From contig CAZWFQ010000026.1 in assembly GCA_964633225.1 (NCBI GenBank), forward strand, positions 1-45,405: a stretch of 45,405 nucleotides of DNA, read 5' to 3'. The stretch comes from JAKQIM01 sp964633225 (GTDB lineage Bacteria > Chloroflexota > Anaerolineae > Anaerolineales > UBA4823). Shown here piece after piece: positions 1-6,956 of this stretch (positions are counted from its first letter, which is position 1; every line of letters begins with the position of its first letter). Under the pieces are notes generated by a model. It did not search any database and was not told the origin of the DNA. It saw only the letters and a list, made by a program, of their open reading frames with translations. The position numbers were made by a program, and so were the translations under genes.

Positions 1-2
1 GT

Positions 3-533
3 TCACTGACCTTCCCGGCTAACTTTCAATTGATCGGCGCGATGAACCCATGCCCCTGCGGTTACTATGGTGATTCCGTCAAGCCCTGCACCTGCTCGCC
101 GGGCACGGTGACGAAATACCAGAAGCGCATCTCCGGCCCCCTGCTCGACCGCATCGACATCCACATCGAAGTGCCGCGCGTGGAGTATGACAAGCTCAGC
201 GACACGCGACTGGGCGAGCCATCCGAGGCCGTGCGGGCACGCGTCGAAACGGCGCGGCAGATCCAGCGCCAGCGTTTCGCCGCCGCGGATGGAATCGCCT
301 GCAACGCCGATATGCGCCCGGCCGAAGTGCGCAAGTTCTGCGACCTGGACGATACCAGCCGGAGTTTGATGAAGAGTGCCATGAGCCAGCTTCAGCTCAG
401 CGCGCGGGCGTATCACCGCATCCTCAAGCTGGCGCGAACGATTGCGGATCTGGCGGGGAGTGAACGGATTGGGCCGAGTCATCTGGCGGAGGCGCTGCAA
501 TATAGGCCCAGGGGGATGATGGGAGGGGCGTAA
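3..533 (+). CDS. comM: ComM/YifB-like Mg-chelatase-type AAA+ ATPase, C-terminal part
   Basis: This is the 3' part of a gene that begins before the window; the frame is open from the first bases and no start is needed inside. The retained ~176 residues show 'LIGAMNPCPCG', a cysteine-rich stretch, 'SGPLLDRIDIHIEVPRV' and the closing helical domain with 'RAYHRILKLARTIADL', all typical of the end of ComM/YifB. In the family the protein is a hexameric helicase linked to branch migration during natural transformation; its role here is inferred by homology. The stop is normal and the C-terminal domain looks intact. Codons 18-96 of this fragment recur as a perfect copy near 7 kb. Confidence 0.93.
   Translation, partial: SLTFPANFQLIGAMNPCPCGYYGDSVKPCTCSPGTVTKYQKRISGPLLDRIDIHIEVPRVEYDKLSDTRLGEPSEAVRARVETARQIQRQRFAAADGIACNADMRPAEVRKFCDLDDTSRSLMKSAMSQLQLSARAYHRILKLARTIADLAGSERIGPSHLAEALQYRPRGMMGGA
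53..290 (+). repeat. 238-bp perfect direct repeat, copy 1 (inside comM)
   Basis: By direct comparison these bases are identical to 6998-7235. Sequence diverges completely on both sides of the match. In this copy the segment sits in its natural place within comM, so this copy is the source or the ancestral context. Confidence 0.95.
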
Positions 534-647
534 TGGCAACCCACAAGCCTACCCAGAAAGACGCGGAAATCTAGCACTGCCGTTTTACCATTCGCGATAG
601 CACACTAAAGTTCGTTTAGCAAAATCCAAAGTGCGATTCTGATCTAC

Positions 648-1589
648 CTATACACTCATTGAGTGAGCGGATAACTGTTCGAACATCACCTCGATCGGCC
701 TGACCAAATCATCCAGCAAAAATTGCAAAACGGTGGTAGAAGGCAAGGTCATCGTCGCTAACAGGTCAGAGGCATCTTGATGTCGCTGCAAGATCTGCTG
801 GATGCCATAACTGATCGCCCCGCATTGGAGCAAGATAGATTGGGCTTCGGCCAGGGTCTCAGTCAGAGGAATTGCCCTGCGAAGCCCAATGAAGCGTGCC
901 TGTTGGGGATGGTGCACACTCTCGGCAAACAAAATCGGCAGCGAGGCGCGTCCCAACAGCCAATCAGGGTTGGCCGGTGTGTCCAGAGCATCTCCCAGAT
1001 CATCATGAATTTGAATGATCTCTCCGTACAACCGGCCCAGGTGTTTAAGCTGTGGAGCCTTCTGTAGGTCAATTCCTCCAAAGAGCCCGCCCAGGTAGAA
1101 TGCCATGCAAAAGAAAGGGACGCTTTTCATTTCCACTAAACGCCAGTAGCCCTCTTCGGTGGACGGGTTTTGCATATCCAGGCTCTGTCCCAGGGCGGTG
1201 ATATACAGCATCTTTGCGGCTTCTGCCAAAGCGACCAAACGGAGCTCTGGTTCAAGATCACTGGAGGCGATAAGGCGCATCCCGGTAGCTGCAAAAGCCA
1301 GAGCCAGGTTAGCGACCGTCGGTGCGCCAATCCGATTATGCTCGCCGCGCGGATCATCATCCAACAGGTCGTCTACCAGAATGATGCTGATATGAAAACA
1401 GGCATTGGCAGTTAGGGCCGGCGCGGCCTGATCGAGCGTACCACCGGCAGCCTGGCATGCCAGGGCAGGCAGCCGCCAATGGCGCGGGCGCGCTGCAATA
1501 ATCTTATGGAACAGCGCACCCATTTCCGGCCATTCAGCCAGCCAACCATGCCGGTCTATGGTGTCCTCAATGAGCATAAATTCATCCAT
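648..1589 (-). CDS. ComQ-like isoprenyl diphosphate synthase / peptide prenyltransferase candidate
   Basis: A 313-aa all-alpha polyprenyl synthetase family protein. The first Asp-rich motif is 'VDDLLDDD' at residues 72-79 and the second is 'HDDLGD' at 195-200, both in the expected places for binding prenyl diphosphate through magnesium. The N-terminal 'GGKRLRP' signature of ordinary chain-elongating synthases is absent; the corresponding region reads 'ARPRHWRLPALACQAAGG'. Loss of that signature, plus a Trp-containing small peptide gene 74 bp upstream on the same strand, resembles Bacillus ComQ, which prenylates a Trp of the ComX pheromone. The start follows GGAGG with 5-nt spacing. An ordinary role in isoprenoid synthesis cannot be excluded, but no other isoprenoid genes are nearby. 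Confidence 0.8.
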   Translation of the reverse strand: MDEFMLIEDTIDRHGWLAEWPEMGALFHKIIAARPRHWRLPALACQAAGGTLDQAAPALTANACFHISIILVDDLLDDDPRGEHNRIGAPTVANLALAFAATGMRLIASSDLEPELRLVALAEAAKMLYITALGQSLDMQNPSTEEGYWRLVEMKSVPFFCMAFYLGGLFGGIDLQKAPQLKHLGRLYGEIIQIHDDLGDALDTPANPDWLLGRASLPILFAESVHHPQQARFIGLRRAIPLTETLAEAQSILLQCGAISYGIQQILQRHQDASDLLATMTLPSTTVLQFLLDDLVRPIEVMFEQLSAHSMSV

Positions 1590-1602
1590 ACTTGCCTCCG
1601 TT

Positions 1603-1638
1603 CCATCGGGCTGCCCCCAGTTCAGAGCAACCCGATGG
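1603..1638 (-). other. Intercistronic hairpin between peptide gene and prenyltransferase gene
   Basis: Eight-base perfect arms (CCATCGGG/CCCGATGG) extend to about twelve pairs with one wobble. On the minus strand no T-run follows, so it looks more like an mRNA-stabilising or attenuating hairpin than a terminator. Such a structure could keep peptide expression above enzyme expression; that is inference. Confidence 0.55.
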
Positions 1639-1663
1639 TTTTACTCGGTTTTTCAGGTCAATT

Positions 1664-1822
1664 TCAGGCGTTGTCGCTGCCCCACATATCCCAATACAAG
1701 AAGCCCTGCATGGCCGTGAGCTGGGCCAGATCGGCCCGGGTAACCTGGCGCAAGACCGACATTTGGGCGTCTTGATCAGCATCCTTGGAAAGCCGTTCGT
1801 AGAAAGCTTGCATTGCGGACAT
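1664..1822 (-). CDS. Small peptide, ComX-like pheromone precursor candidate
   Basis: A 52-aa ORF, too short for many gene callers. The start codon follows a strong AGGAG with 6-nt spacing, the best Shine-Dalgarno in the neighbourhood. The N-terminal part (MQAFYERLSKDADQDAQ) is predicted helical and faintly recalls Nif11-type leaders; the C-terminus is aromatic, 'GFLYWDMWGSDNA', with Trp44 and Trp47. There is no signal peptide and no Cys. It is directly upstream of the prenyltransferase-like gene on the same strand, as comX and comQ are neighbours in Bacillus, where a Trp close to the C-terminus is isoprenylated. Function is inferred from size, aromatic C-terminus and context, not from sequence identity with ComX. 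An overlapping 66-aa ORF in another frame (1582-1782) lacks such a start site. Confidence 0.65.
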   Translation of the reverse strand: MSAMQAFYERLSKDADQDAQMSVLRQVTRADLAQLTAMQGFLYWDMWGSDNA

Positions 1823-1965
1823 AAGGATCTCCTTTATTTTGAACTGGATTAGAAATGGTGATGGTGGATGGTTCTTTCGACTATAATTTGGGATGTCTCC
1901 TTTCTCCTATTGTTTTGCGGGAAAGTTTCACATCCCCATCATAGAATCAGGGGAAACGAACATCC

Positions 1966-1999
1966 ACCAACGTTTGCTTGAAATCACTCAAGCGTTGGT
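1966..1999. promoter_or_regulatory. Imperfect inverted repeat just upstream of the XRE-membrane gene
   Basis: ACCAACG at 1966-1972 pairs with CGTTGGT at 1993-1999 and GCTTGA at 1976-1981 pairs with TCAAGC at 1988-1993. It lies between a TATAAT (1882-1887) and the ATG at 2020, in the divergent region shared with the peptide gene. It could be an operator for the HTH protein or a 5'-UTR hairpin; neither is proven. Confidence 0.45.
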
Positions 2000-2019
2000 T
2001 GATTTTGAGGAAATGAGTC

Positions 2020-3606
2020 ATGAGCCGTTTTGGAGAGCTGCTGTGCTTATATCGCCGGCAATCGCACGATCGAGAGCGCGGCGGTAAGCTTACCCAGGAG
2101 AGGTTGGGCGAGCTGCTTGGCCGCGAGTTGGGGGATATGGGATACACCGGAGCTGCGATCAGTGAATGGGAGCGCAGCAAAAGCCAGATCCACAAAGATC
2201 ATCGCAAGGTATTAGTGGCGTTGATCAAGGTTCTTTACCAAAATGAGGGCCTTCAATCAATGATTGAAGCAGACACGCTTTTGCTGAGTGGCAATTACCG
2301 CTCCCTGGATGATGATGAAAAGAGGCTTATCTTCCCGAACGATGCACCCAGGCAAGCGTCAGGCAACGAAGTAAGTTGGGCAACTTCCCTGATCGCGGCA
2401 GAACAATGGTTTACAAAAACCAGCGACCTGTTGAAAAAATATATTGAAGAACATGAACCACAGACAAGCCATAGCGCATCACGTTGGTTCCTGGGCAGCC
2501 TGGGCTTTCTCTTCAGCCGGTGGACTTTTGATGGCACGATAAAGTGGTTGCTTTGGTTGGGGTTGCTGGTTGCAGTGCAAAAGATCCTATTCCCACTGTT
2601 GCATTGGCCTTTTGCCGATCAAGCCCAGGCCTGGAAAACTCTGCTGTGGTATGAGGGGGGGGTATTAGCGTTGCCGGCTTTGGCGGCTCTGCTGACCAAC
2701 ACGGATAAAGACACTCTTTGGAAACAACAAGGCCTGGTAGGTAAACCGATCTTGCGCCTGTATACCTACATAGGCGCTTTTATGGGCTTCAACATCGGTT
2801 ATGTAATGGTGCTTGTGGTGGCATTGATCGGTTATTACTTAGAAATCAAAGCTACTCCGGGATGGCTGGTTATCTTAGGGGCGGCTTGGCCGCTAGTAAT
2901 GGGGTACAGTGCGGCCCGCCAGTCGCCTTTCAACCATTGGCGCGCTTATGGCAATTTGCGTCTGGCAGACGGTGGTATTCCTCTACTGATTGCGGGGATG
3001 GCATTGGGACCGATCGTTGGTGCTTTTTTCTATGCATACTACTTCTGGCTGTTGGAACCGTTGACAGGAATAGCGTTGTTCGCAGTATCGGTGGGTTTAC
3101 TCTATGCAATAGCTACCTGGCAAAAGAAGCGCGGTCACTTGGTGATTCAGTCACATATATGGGTAATCTTGTGGGGGGTAGCGATCGTGTCCTATGCCGC
3201 CAACAAGCGGACAGAAATATTTTGGCTTGTTGCATTGGGCGCATTATTGCTTGTCATTGCAGTTTTGTTGGCATACCGACGTATTCATTTCAACCTGCTG
3301 GATATAACTGTTTACCTGGCCGGTTTGATCGCACTGTTAGCCAGCTTGCGATTTCATTTTTGGATCGGGGTCATCGGTACATTTTTGGCAGTCGCAGCCT
3401 GGCGTTGGCGTCAGCAGGAAAAACAGGGCCGTTTTCCGTTTAGCTTGTGGTTGTTCACCGTCACACTAGGGATGGGAGCTTTTCTGTTAAAGCAAATGGC
3501 ATTGAGTCCGACTTGGGCATCGTTATGGGTCGTGGCGGCAGCCGGCACAACCGCCCTATGGGCAATGAGGAACAATCCGAATAAAAAAGGTGAGCGTTCC
3601 CGCTAA
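2020..3606 (+). CDS. XRE-type HTH protein with polytopic membrane domain
   Basis: A 528-aa protein. Residues ~1-75 form an XRE-like helix-turn-helix ('LTQERLGELLGRELG...GAAISEWERSKSQI'). Residues ~80-165 are a soluble linker, and from ~170 to the end there are about ten to twelve hydrophobic helices with short loops. A DNA-binding head on a large membrane domain suggests a membrane-tethered one-component regulator. It is divergent from the peptide/prenyltransferase pair and precedes the response regulator and kinase, so it may sense, export or respond to the modified peptide. The start follows GAGGAAA with suitable spacing; an out-of-frame ATG lies at 2013. The stop codon sits within a hairpin. 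I do not recognise a named family for the membrane part. Confidence 0.8.
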   Translation: MSRFGELLCLYRRQSHDRERGGKLTQERLGELLGRELGDMGYTGAAISEWERSKSQIHKDHRKVLVALIKVLYQNEGLQSMIEADTLLLSGNYRSLDDDEKRLIFPNDAPRQASGNEVSWATSLIAAEQWFTKTSDLLKKYIEEHEPQTSHSASRWFLGSLGFLFSRWTFDGTIKWLLWLGLLVAVQKILFPLLHWPFADQAQAWKTLLWYEGGVLALPALAALLTNTDKDTLWKQQGLVGKPILRLYTYIGAFMGFNIGYVMVLVVALIGYYLEIKATPGWLVILGAAWPLVMGYSAARQSPFNHWRAYGNLRLADGGIPLLIAGMALGPIVGAFFYAYYFWLLEPLTGIALFAVSVGLLYAIATWQKKRGHLVIQSHIWVILWGVAIVSYAANKRTEIFWLVALGALLLVIAVLLAYRRIHFNLLDITVYLAGLIALLASLRFHFWIGVIGTFLAVAAWRWRQQEKQGRFPFSLWLFTVTLGMGAFLLKQMALSPTWASLWVVAAAGTTALWAMRNNPNKKGERSR

Positions 3607-3615
3607 CGCTCACCT
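3588..3615 (-). terminator. Strong hairpin with T-run on the minus strand
   Basis: Perfect 11-bp arms (AGGTGAGCGTT/AACGCTCACCT) with a 6-nt loop. Six A residues precede it on the plus strand, so on the minus strand it reads as a classical Rho-independent terminator. On the plus strand it overlaps the stop of the XRE-membrane gene and no T-run follows. It may act both ways as a structure. Confidence 0.6.
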
Positions 3616-3731
3616 AGAAGTGTTTATAATTGGATTGGCTAACAAGGCTATTTATACCGTCTATCCGGTAAGGAGTGAATAGACAGGCATATTGCGGGAC
3701 ATAGGCATTTGTACTGTTTCGGTTCAGGAGC

Positions 3732-3760
3732 TTGTCGAATGGGGGAGAATGTTGTATCCT
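3732..3760 (+). promoter_or_regulatory. Candidate promoter of the response regulator gene
   Basis: TTGTCG and TATCCT separated by 17 nt. A transcript starting near 3767 would carry AAAGGGG just before the ATG at 3785, which supports that start. Confidence 0.4.
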
Positions 3761-3784
3761 ATAAGCATGCAGAAAGGGGCCGCT

Positions 3785-4468
3785 ATGCTATCCCAAACCA
3801 TCCGCATTGCCATCCTGGACGATCATCCCGGCATCATCGATGGCTACCGCTATCGCCTGGGCGAAGAGCCAGATTTAGAAATCGTCGGCACGGCTGGCTA
3901 CGGCGAAGAACTGGAGCCACTATTGGCAGAGCGCCCGGCAGATGTGCTGCTGCTGGATGTGCAGGTACCCACCAGCCCCGAGAACGTCAACCCCTACCCC
4001 ATCTTGCACCTGCTGCCGAAGCTCTTGCAGCGCTACCCAGATATGAATGTGCTGGTCATCTCGATGCACGCACAGAGAGCGCTGATCCAGGCCAGCATGG
4101 AAGCCGGGGCCAGCGGTTATGTGCTCAAGGATGACCAGGCCGCCATCCGCGAGCTGGCAGCGGTGGTGCGGACGGTGGCAGACGGGGGTGTGTACTTAAG
4201 TCAGATAGCCAACCAACTGCTGCGCAAGCGCCCGACCGATGAGCTGAACCAGGCGCTCTCAGCGCGGCAGGTCGAAGCGCTCTCGCTGTGTGCGGCCTAT
4301 CCCGATGCCAGTTCAGCCGAACTGGCCGACAAGATGAGCATTGCCGGCTCCACCCTGCGCAATTTGCTCTCTGGTGCGTACTTGAAGCTGGAGGTACGCA
4401 GCCGAGGGGCGGCGGTAGCGCGAGCGCGCCAGATGGGCCTGCTGCCCCAAGAGGCCCCTGATTTGTAG
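3785..4468 (+). CDS. NarL/ComA-like response regulator
   Basis: A 227-aa two-component response regulator. The receiver domain shows the acidic pair in 'AILDDHPG', the phospho-acceptor Asp58 in 'LLLDVQVP', the switch Ser in 'VLVISMH' and the conserved Lys in 'GYVLKDD'. The C-terminal domain is LuxR-like but atypical: 'LSARQVEALSLCAAYPDASSAELADKM' then 'SGAYLKLEVRSRG', instead of the usual 'LTxREREVL...IYxKLGV'. An AAAGGGG site 5-6 nt upstream supports this ATG over an in-frame upstream extension to 3692. It lies 86 bp before the histidine kinase gene and is its likely partner. Order and families match comA with comP, although the gene order is reversed relative to Bacillus. Confidence 0.88.
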   Translation: MLSQTIRIAILDDHPGIIDGYRYRLGEEPDLEIVGTAGYGEELEPLLAERPADVLLLDVQVPTSPENVNPYPILHLLPKLLQRYPDMNVLVISMHAQRALIQASMEAGASGYVLKDDQAAIRELAAVVRTVADGGVYLSQIANQLLRKRPTDELNQALSARQVEALSLCAAYPDASSAELADKMSIAGSTLRNLLSGAYLKLEVRSRGAAVARARQMGLLPQEAPDL

Positions 4469-4485
4469 ATCCACGCCCGGCCTGG

Positions 4486-4513
4486 CTTGCATTTCCTCTT
4501 TTTGCGATATACT
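4486..4513 (+). promoter_or_regulatory. Candidate promoter of the histidine kinase gene
   Basis: TTGCAT and TATACT with a 16-nt spacer, about 42 nt before the ATG at 4555. The kinase may therefore also be expressed apart from the regulator gene. Confidence 0.45.
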
Positions 4514-4554
4514 TTCAATTGAGCTTTCTATTCATCCTATCGGGAGGGTTTGGT

Positions 4555-6816
4555 ATGGATAACTTGCCGGCACGTTTGCGCCGCCTGGCAGAAGCGAGCG
4601 CGCCCTGGTTGGTATTGGTCATCCTGTTGGCGTTGACCTATGCCCGCTTTGTGGCAGCCCCCTACGCTGGCTTCTACTTTAACCCCAATTCGGGTGAGAT
4701 CACCGGCCTTTATGTAGATCGGGTGATTGGCGACCGCTTGCAAGCAAGCGACTTGTTGCTGCAAGTGGGGCCGGTGGCCTGGGAAAGCTATGCCAGCCAC
4801 CTGCGCCAGCAATTCTACGAGGGTGTGCAGCCGGGTGATATTATGCCGATCGTGGTGCAGCGCGGGGAAGAACGCCTGGAGGTGAACTGGGTTTTCCCCG
4901 GCCCGCAGCCTGTTGAAATCCTGGCTCGCCTGGGTACGATCTGGTGGCTGGCCTATGTGTTTTGGGGCTGCGGTACATTGACTCAGCTCTTCTTACACCC
5001 GCGCGACCTGCGCTGGCGCTTATTGATAGCCTTTAACTTCTTGACGGCCATCTGGCTGCTGGCCGGCACTTTTTCGCTCTGGCATGTCTGGGAGAGCGCC
5101 ATCCTGTTGCGAGCGGCCATCTGGCTGTGCGTGCCGGTTTATTTTCATCTGCACTGGGTTTTTCCGCGCCCCCTCGGTAAGATGCCGGCGGCTTTGACCT
5201 GGGCCTTGTACCTGGGCGGGGCAGGGCTGGCGCTTTTGCAGTGGTTCGAGCTGCTGCCCCCCCCGGTCTATTTCCTGGGCTTCCTGCTGGCATTGATTGC
5301 CAGCGTGGCCCTGCTTGCAGTGCACTATTGGAAGCAGCCGCAAGAGCGTCAGGGGCTGCGGCTGCTGCTGGGCGGGGTGGGCTTATCTATCCTGCCATCT
5401 ATCGCGGTGGCATTGGCCGGACTGACCGGCAAAACCGCACCGGTCGAACAGTTGGCCTTGCTCAGCCTGCCAGTCATCCCCATTGCTTATCTATACATCG
5501 CCTACCGCCGCGAGCTGGGCGGCATGGAACTGCGCGCCAACCGGGTCATCGGCCTGTTCACCTACGCCATCATCCTGTTGAGCGTGAGCCTCCCGCTGGC
5601 AACGTTAGCCGGCGCCTGGCTCAACAACACGGCAGCGCTGGTCTCGGTCGGGGTGGTGCTGACATTGTTGGCCGGGCTGTTCACGGTGTGGTTCTACCCG
5701 CATTACCAGCGCTGGGTGGAGCGCCGCTTGCTGGGCATACCATTGGCACCCACCGGCCTGCTAGAAACGTTCACCACCCGCGTCACGGCCAGCTTGGAAC
5801 GCCCTCATCTGATGGCTTTGCTGGGCGAGGAAATGCTGCCCAGCCTGATGGTGCGGCAGGCGGCCTTGCTGCGGTTGGAGGCTGATTTGCATCCCACGGT
5901 GGTGTTCGCGCTGGGGGTGGAGGATGCGCCCCTGCCACAGGCAGACGAGGTCGCTGGTCTACTGAACGGGGCGGGGCAGGTGCGTCCTTTGGATGCGTTA
6001 CCCTGCACCTGGGTGCGGCTGGCACTGGCGCTACGGGTTAGTGGCCGGCCGGTGGGGCTGCTCTTGCTGGGTCGGCGCGATCCCGAAGATCATTATCCCG
6101 CTGCCGACCTGCCGGCCTTGCAAGCGTTGGCCAATCAGACTGCCGTAGCACTGTTGAACATCGAGCAGGCCGAACACTTGCGCACCCTCTACCAACTCGA
6201 CATTGAACGCCAGGAGGCCGAGCACAGCAGCCTGGCGCGCGAGCTGCACGACGATGTACTGGGGCAGTTGGCTGTGCTGGCGATGAACACCGGTCAGGAA
6301 GAACCGACCCCTCAGTTCAAGACCGCCTACCAAGCTACCGTCCAGCACATTCGCGAGATCATCAGCGGGCTGCGCCCGGCAATGCTCAATTACGGCTTAC
6401 GAGCAGCATTGGATGAAATGGTGGATGAACTGGCATTGAAACTGGATGAGAAGCCGCAGATCGTGCTGGAACTGCCGCCGGGCGAGGTACGTTACCCGGC
6501 AGAGGTTGAGATGCACCTGTACCGCATCGTGCAGCAAGCGGTGCGCAATGCCTTGCAGCATGCCCAGGCGCAACGCATCCGCATTTATGGCAAATTGAAT
6601 GAATGTGAAGCGGAACTGGCGGTAGAAGATGATGGGGTGGGCTTTGCCGCCAGCGAGCAGACGGACTTAGCCGGGCTGTTGTCCAATCGGCAATTCGGAT
6701 TGGCAGGAATGCTGGAGCGGGCCAAACTGATCAATGGTGAGGTATATATCCGCTCGGCGGTCGATAGAGGAACAATGGTGGCAGTACGGTGGCAACCACA
6801 GAATACCGGCCAATGA
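4555..6816 (+). CDS. ComP-like membrane sensor histidine kinase
   Basis: A 753-aa kinase. One TM helix (~residues 18-37) leads to an extracytoplasmic segment of ~90 residues with a PDZ-like feel ('GDRLQASDLLLQVGPVAW...GVQPGDIMPIVVQRG'). About eight TM helices follow (~120-395), then a GAF-like linker (~410-545), a HisKA_3 box 'LARELHDDVLGQ' with His565, an N-box 'IVQQAVRNALQHA' and G-boxes 'DDGVGF' and 'GLAGMLERA'. The same order (TM, PDZ-like loop, polytopic region, HisKA_3, HATPase) is seen in Bacillus ComP, the ComX receptor. CGGGAGGG precedes the ATG; an in-frame TTG at 4519 is less likely. It probably phosphorylates the preceding response regulator. The ligand is inferred, not shown. Confidence 0.88.
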   Translation: MDNLPARLRRLAEASAPWLVLVILLALTYARFVAAPYAGFYFNPNSGEITGLYVDRVIGDRLQASDLLLQVGPVAWESYASHLRQQFYEGVQPGDIMPIVVQRGEERLEVNWVFPGPQPVEILARLGTIWWLAYVFWGCGTLTQLFLHPRDLRWRLLIAFNFLTAIWLLAGTFSLWHVWESAILLRAAIWLCVPVYFHLHWVFPRPLGKMPAALTWALYLGGAGLALLQWFELLPPPVYFLGFLLALIASVALLAVHYWKQPQERQGLRLLLGGVGLSILPSIAVALAGLTGKTAPVEQLALLSLPVIPIAYLYIAYRRELGGMELRANRVIGLFTYAIILLSVSLPLATLAGAWLNNTAALVSVGVVLTLLAGLFTVWFYPHYQRWVERRLLGIPLAPTGLLETFTTRVTASLERPHLMALLGEEMLPSLMVRQAALLRLEADLHPTVVFALGVEDAPLPQADEVAGLLNGAGQVRPLDALPCTWVRLALALRVSGRPVGLLLLGRRDPEDHYPAADLPALQALANQTAVALLNIEQAEHLRTLYQLDIERQEAEHSSLARELHDDVLGQLAVLAMNTGQEEPTPQFKTAYQATVQHIREIISGLRPAMLNYGLRAALDEMVDELALKLDEKPQIVLELPPGEVRYPAEVEMHLYRIVQQAVRNALQHAQAQRIRIYGKLNECEAELAVEDDGVGFAASEQTDLAGLLSNRQFGLAGMLERAKLINGEVYIRSAVDRGTMVAVRWQPQNTGQ

Positions 6817-6875
6817 CAATACAATAAAAATCAAAAATTCGCCCTACAATTTTCGGGGTGGTTGTAGTAGAATGT

Positions 6876-6922
6876 AAATGTTCCTGTTCTGCCTGCCCCC
6901 CTCAGGCAGGGCGGGAACATTT
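6876..6922 (+). terminator. Hairpin downstream of the kinase gene
   Basis: AAATGTTCC with CTGCCTG pairs with CAGGCAG and GGGAACATTT around a short C-rich loop. TTTTG follows the right arm. It lies 60 bp after the kinase stop and probably ends this unit. Confidence 0.6.
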
Positions 6923-6956
6923 TGTTGCTGGGGGTTAACCAACCTACTACTTTGGA

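Noticed and set aside
1582..1782. A 66-aa minus-strand ORF overlapping the peptide gene
   Set aside because: It is in another frame, has no ribosome site, and overlaps the start of the prenyltransferase gene. The 52-aa frame has a strong AGGAG and a sensible C-terminus.
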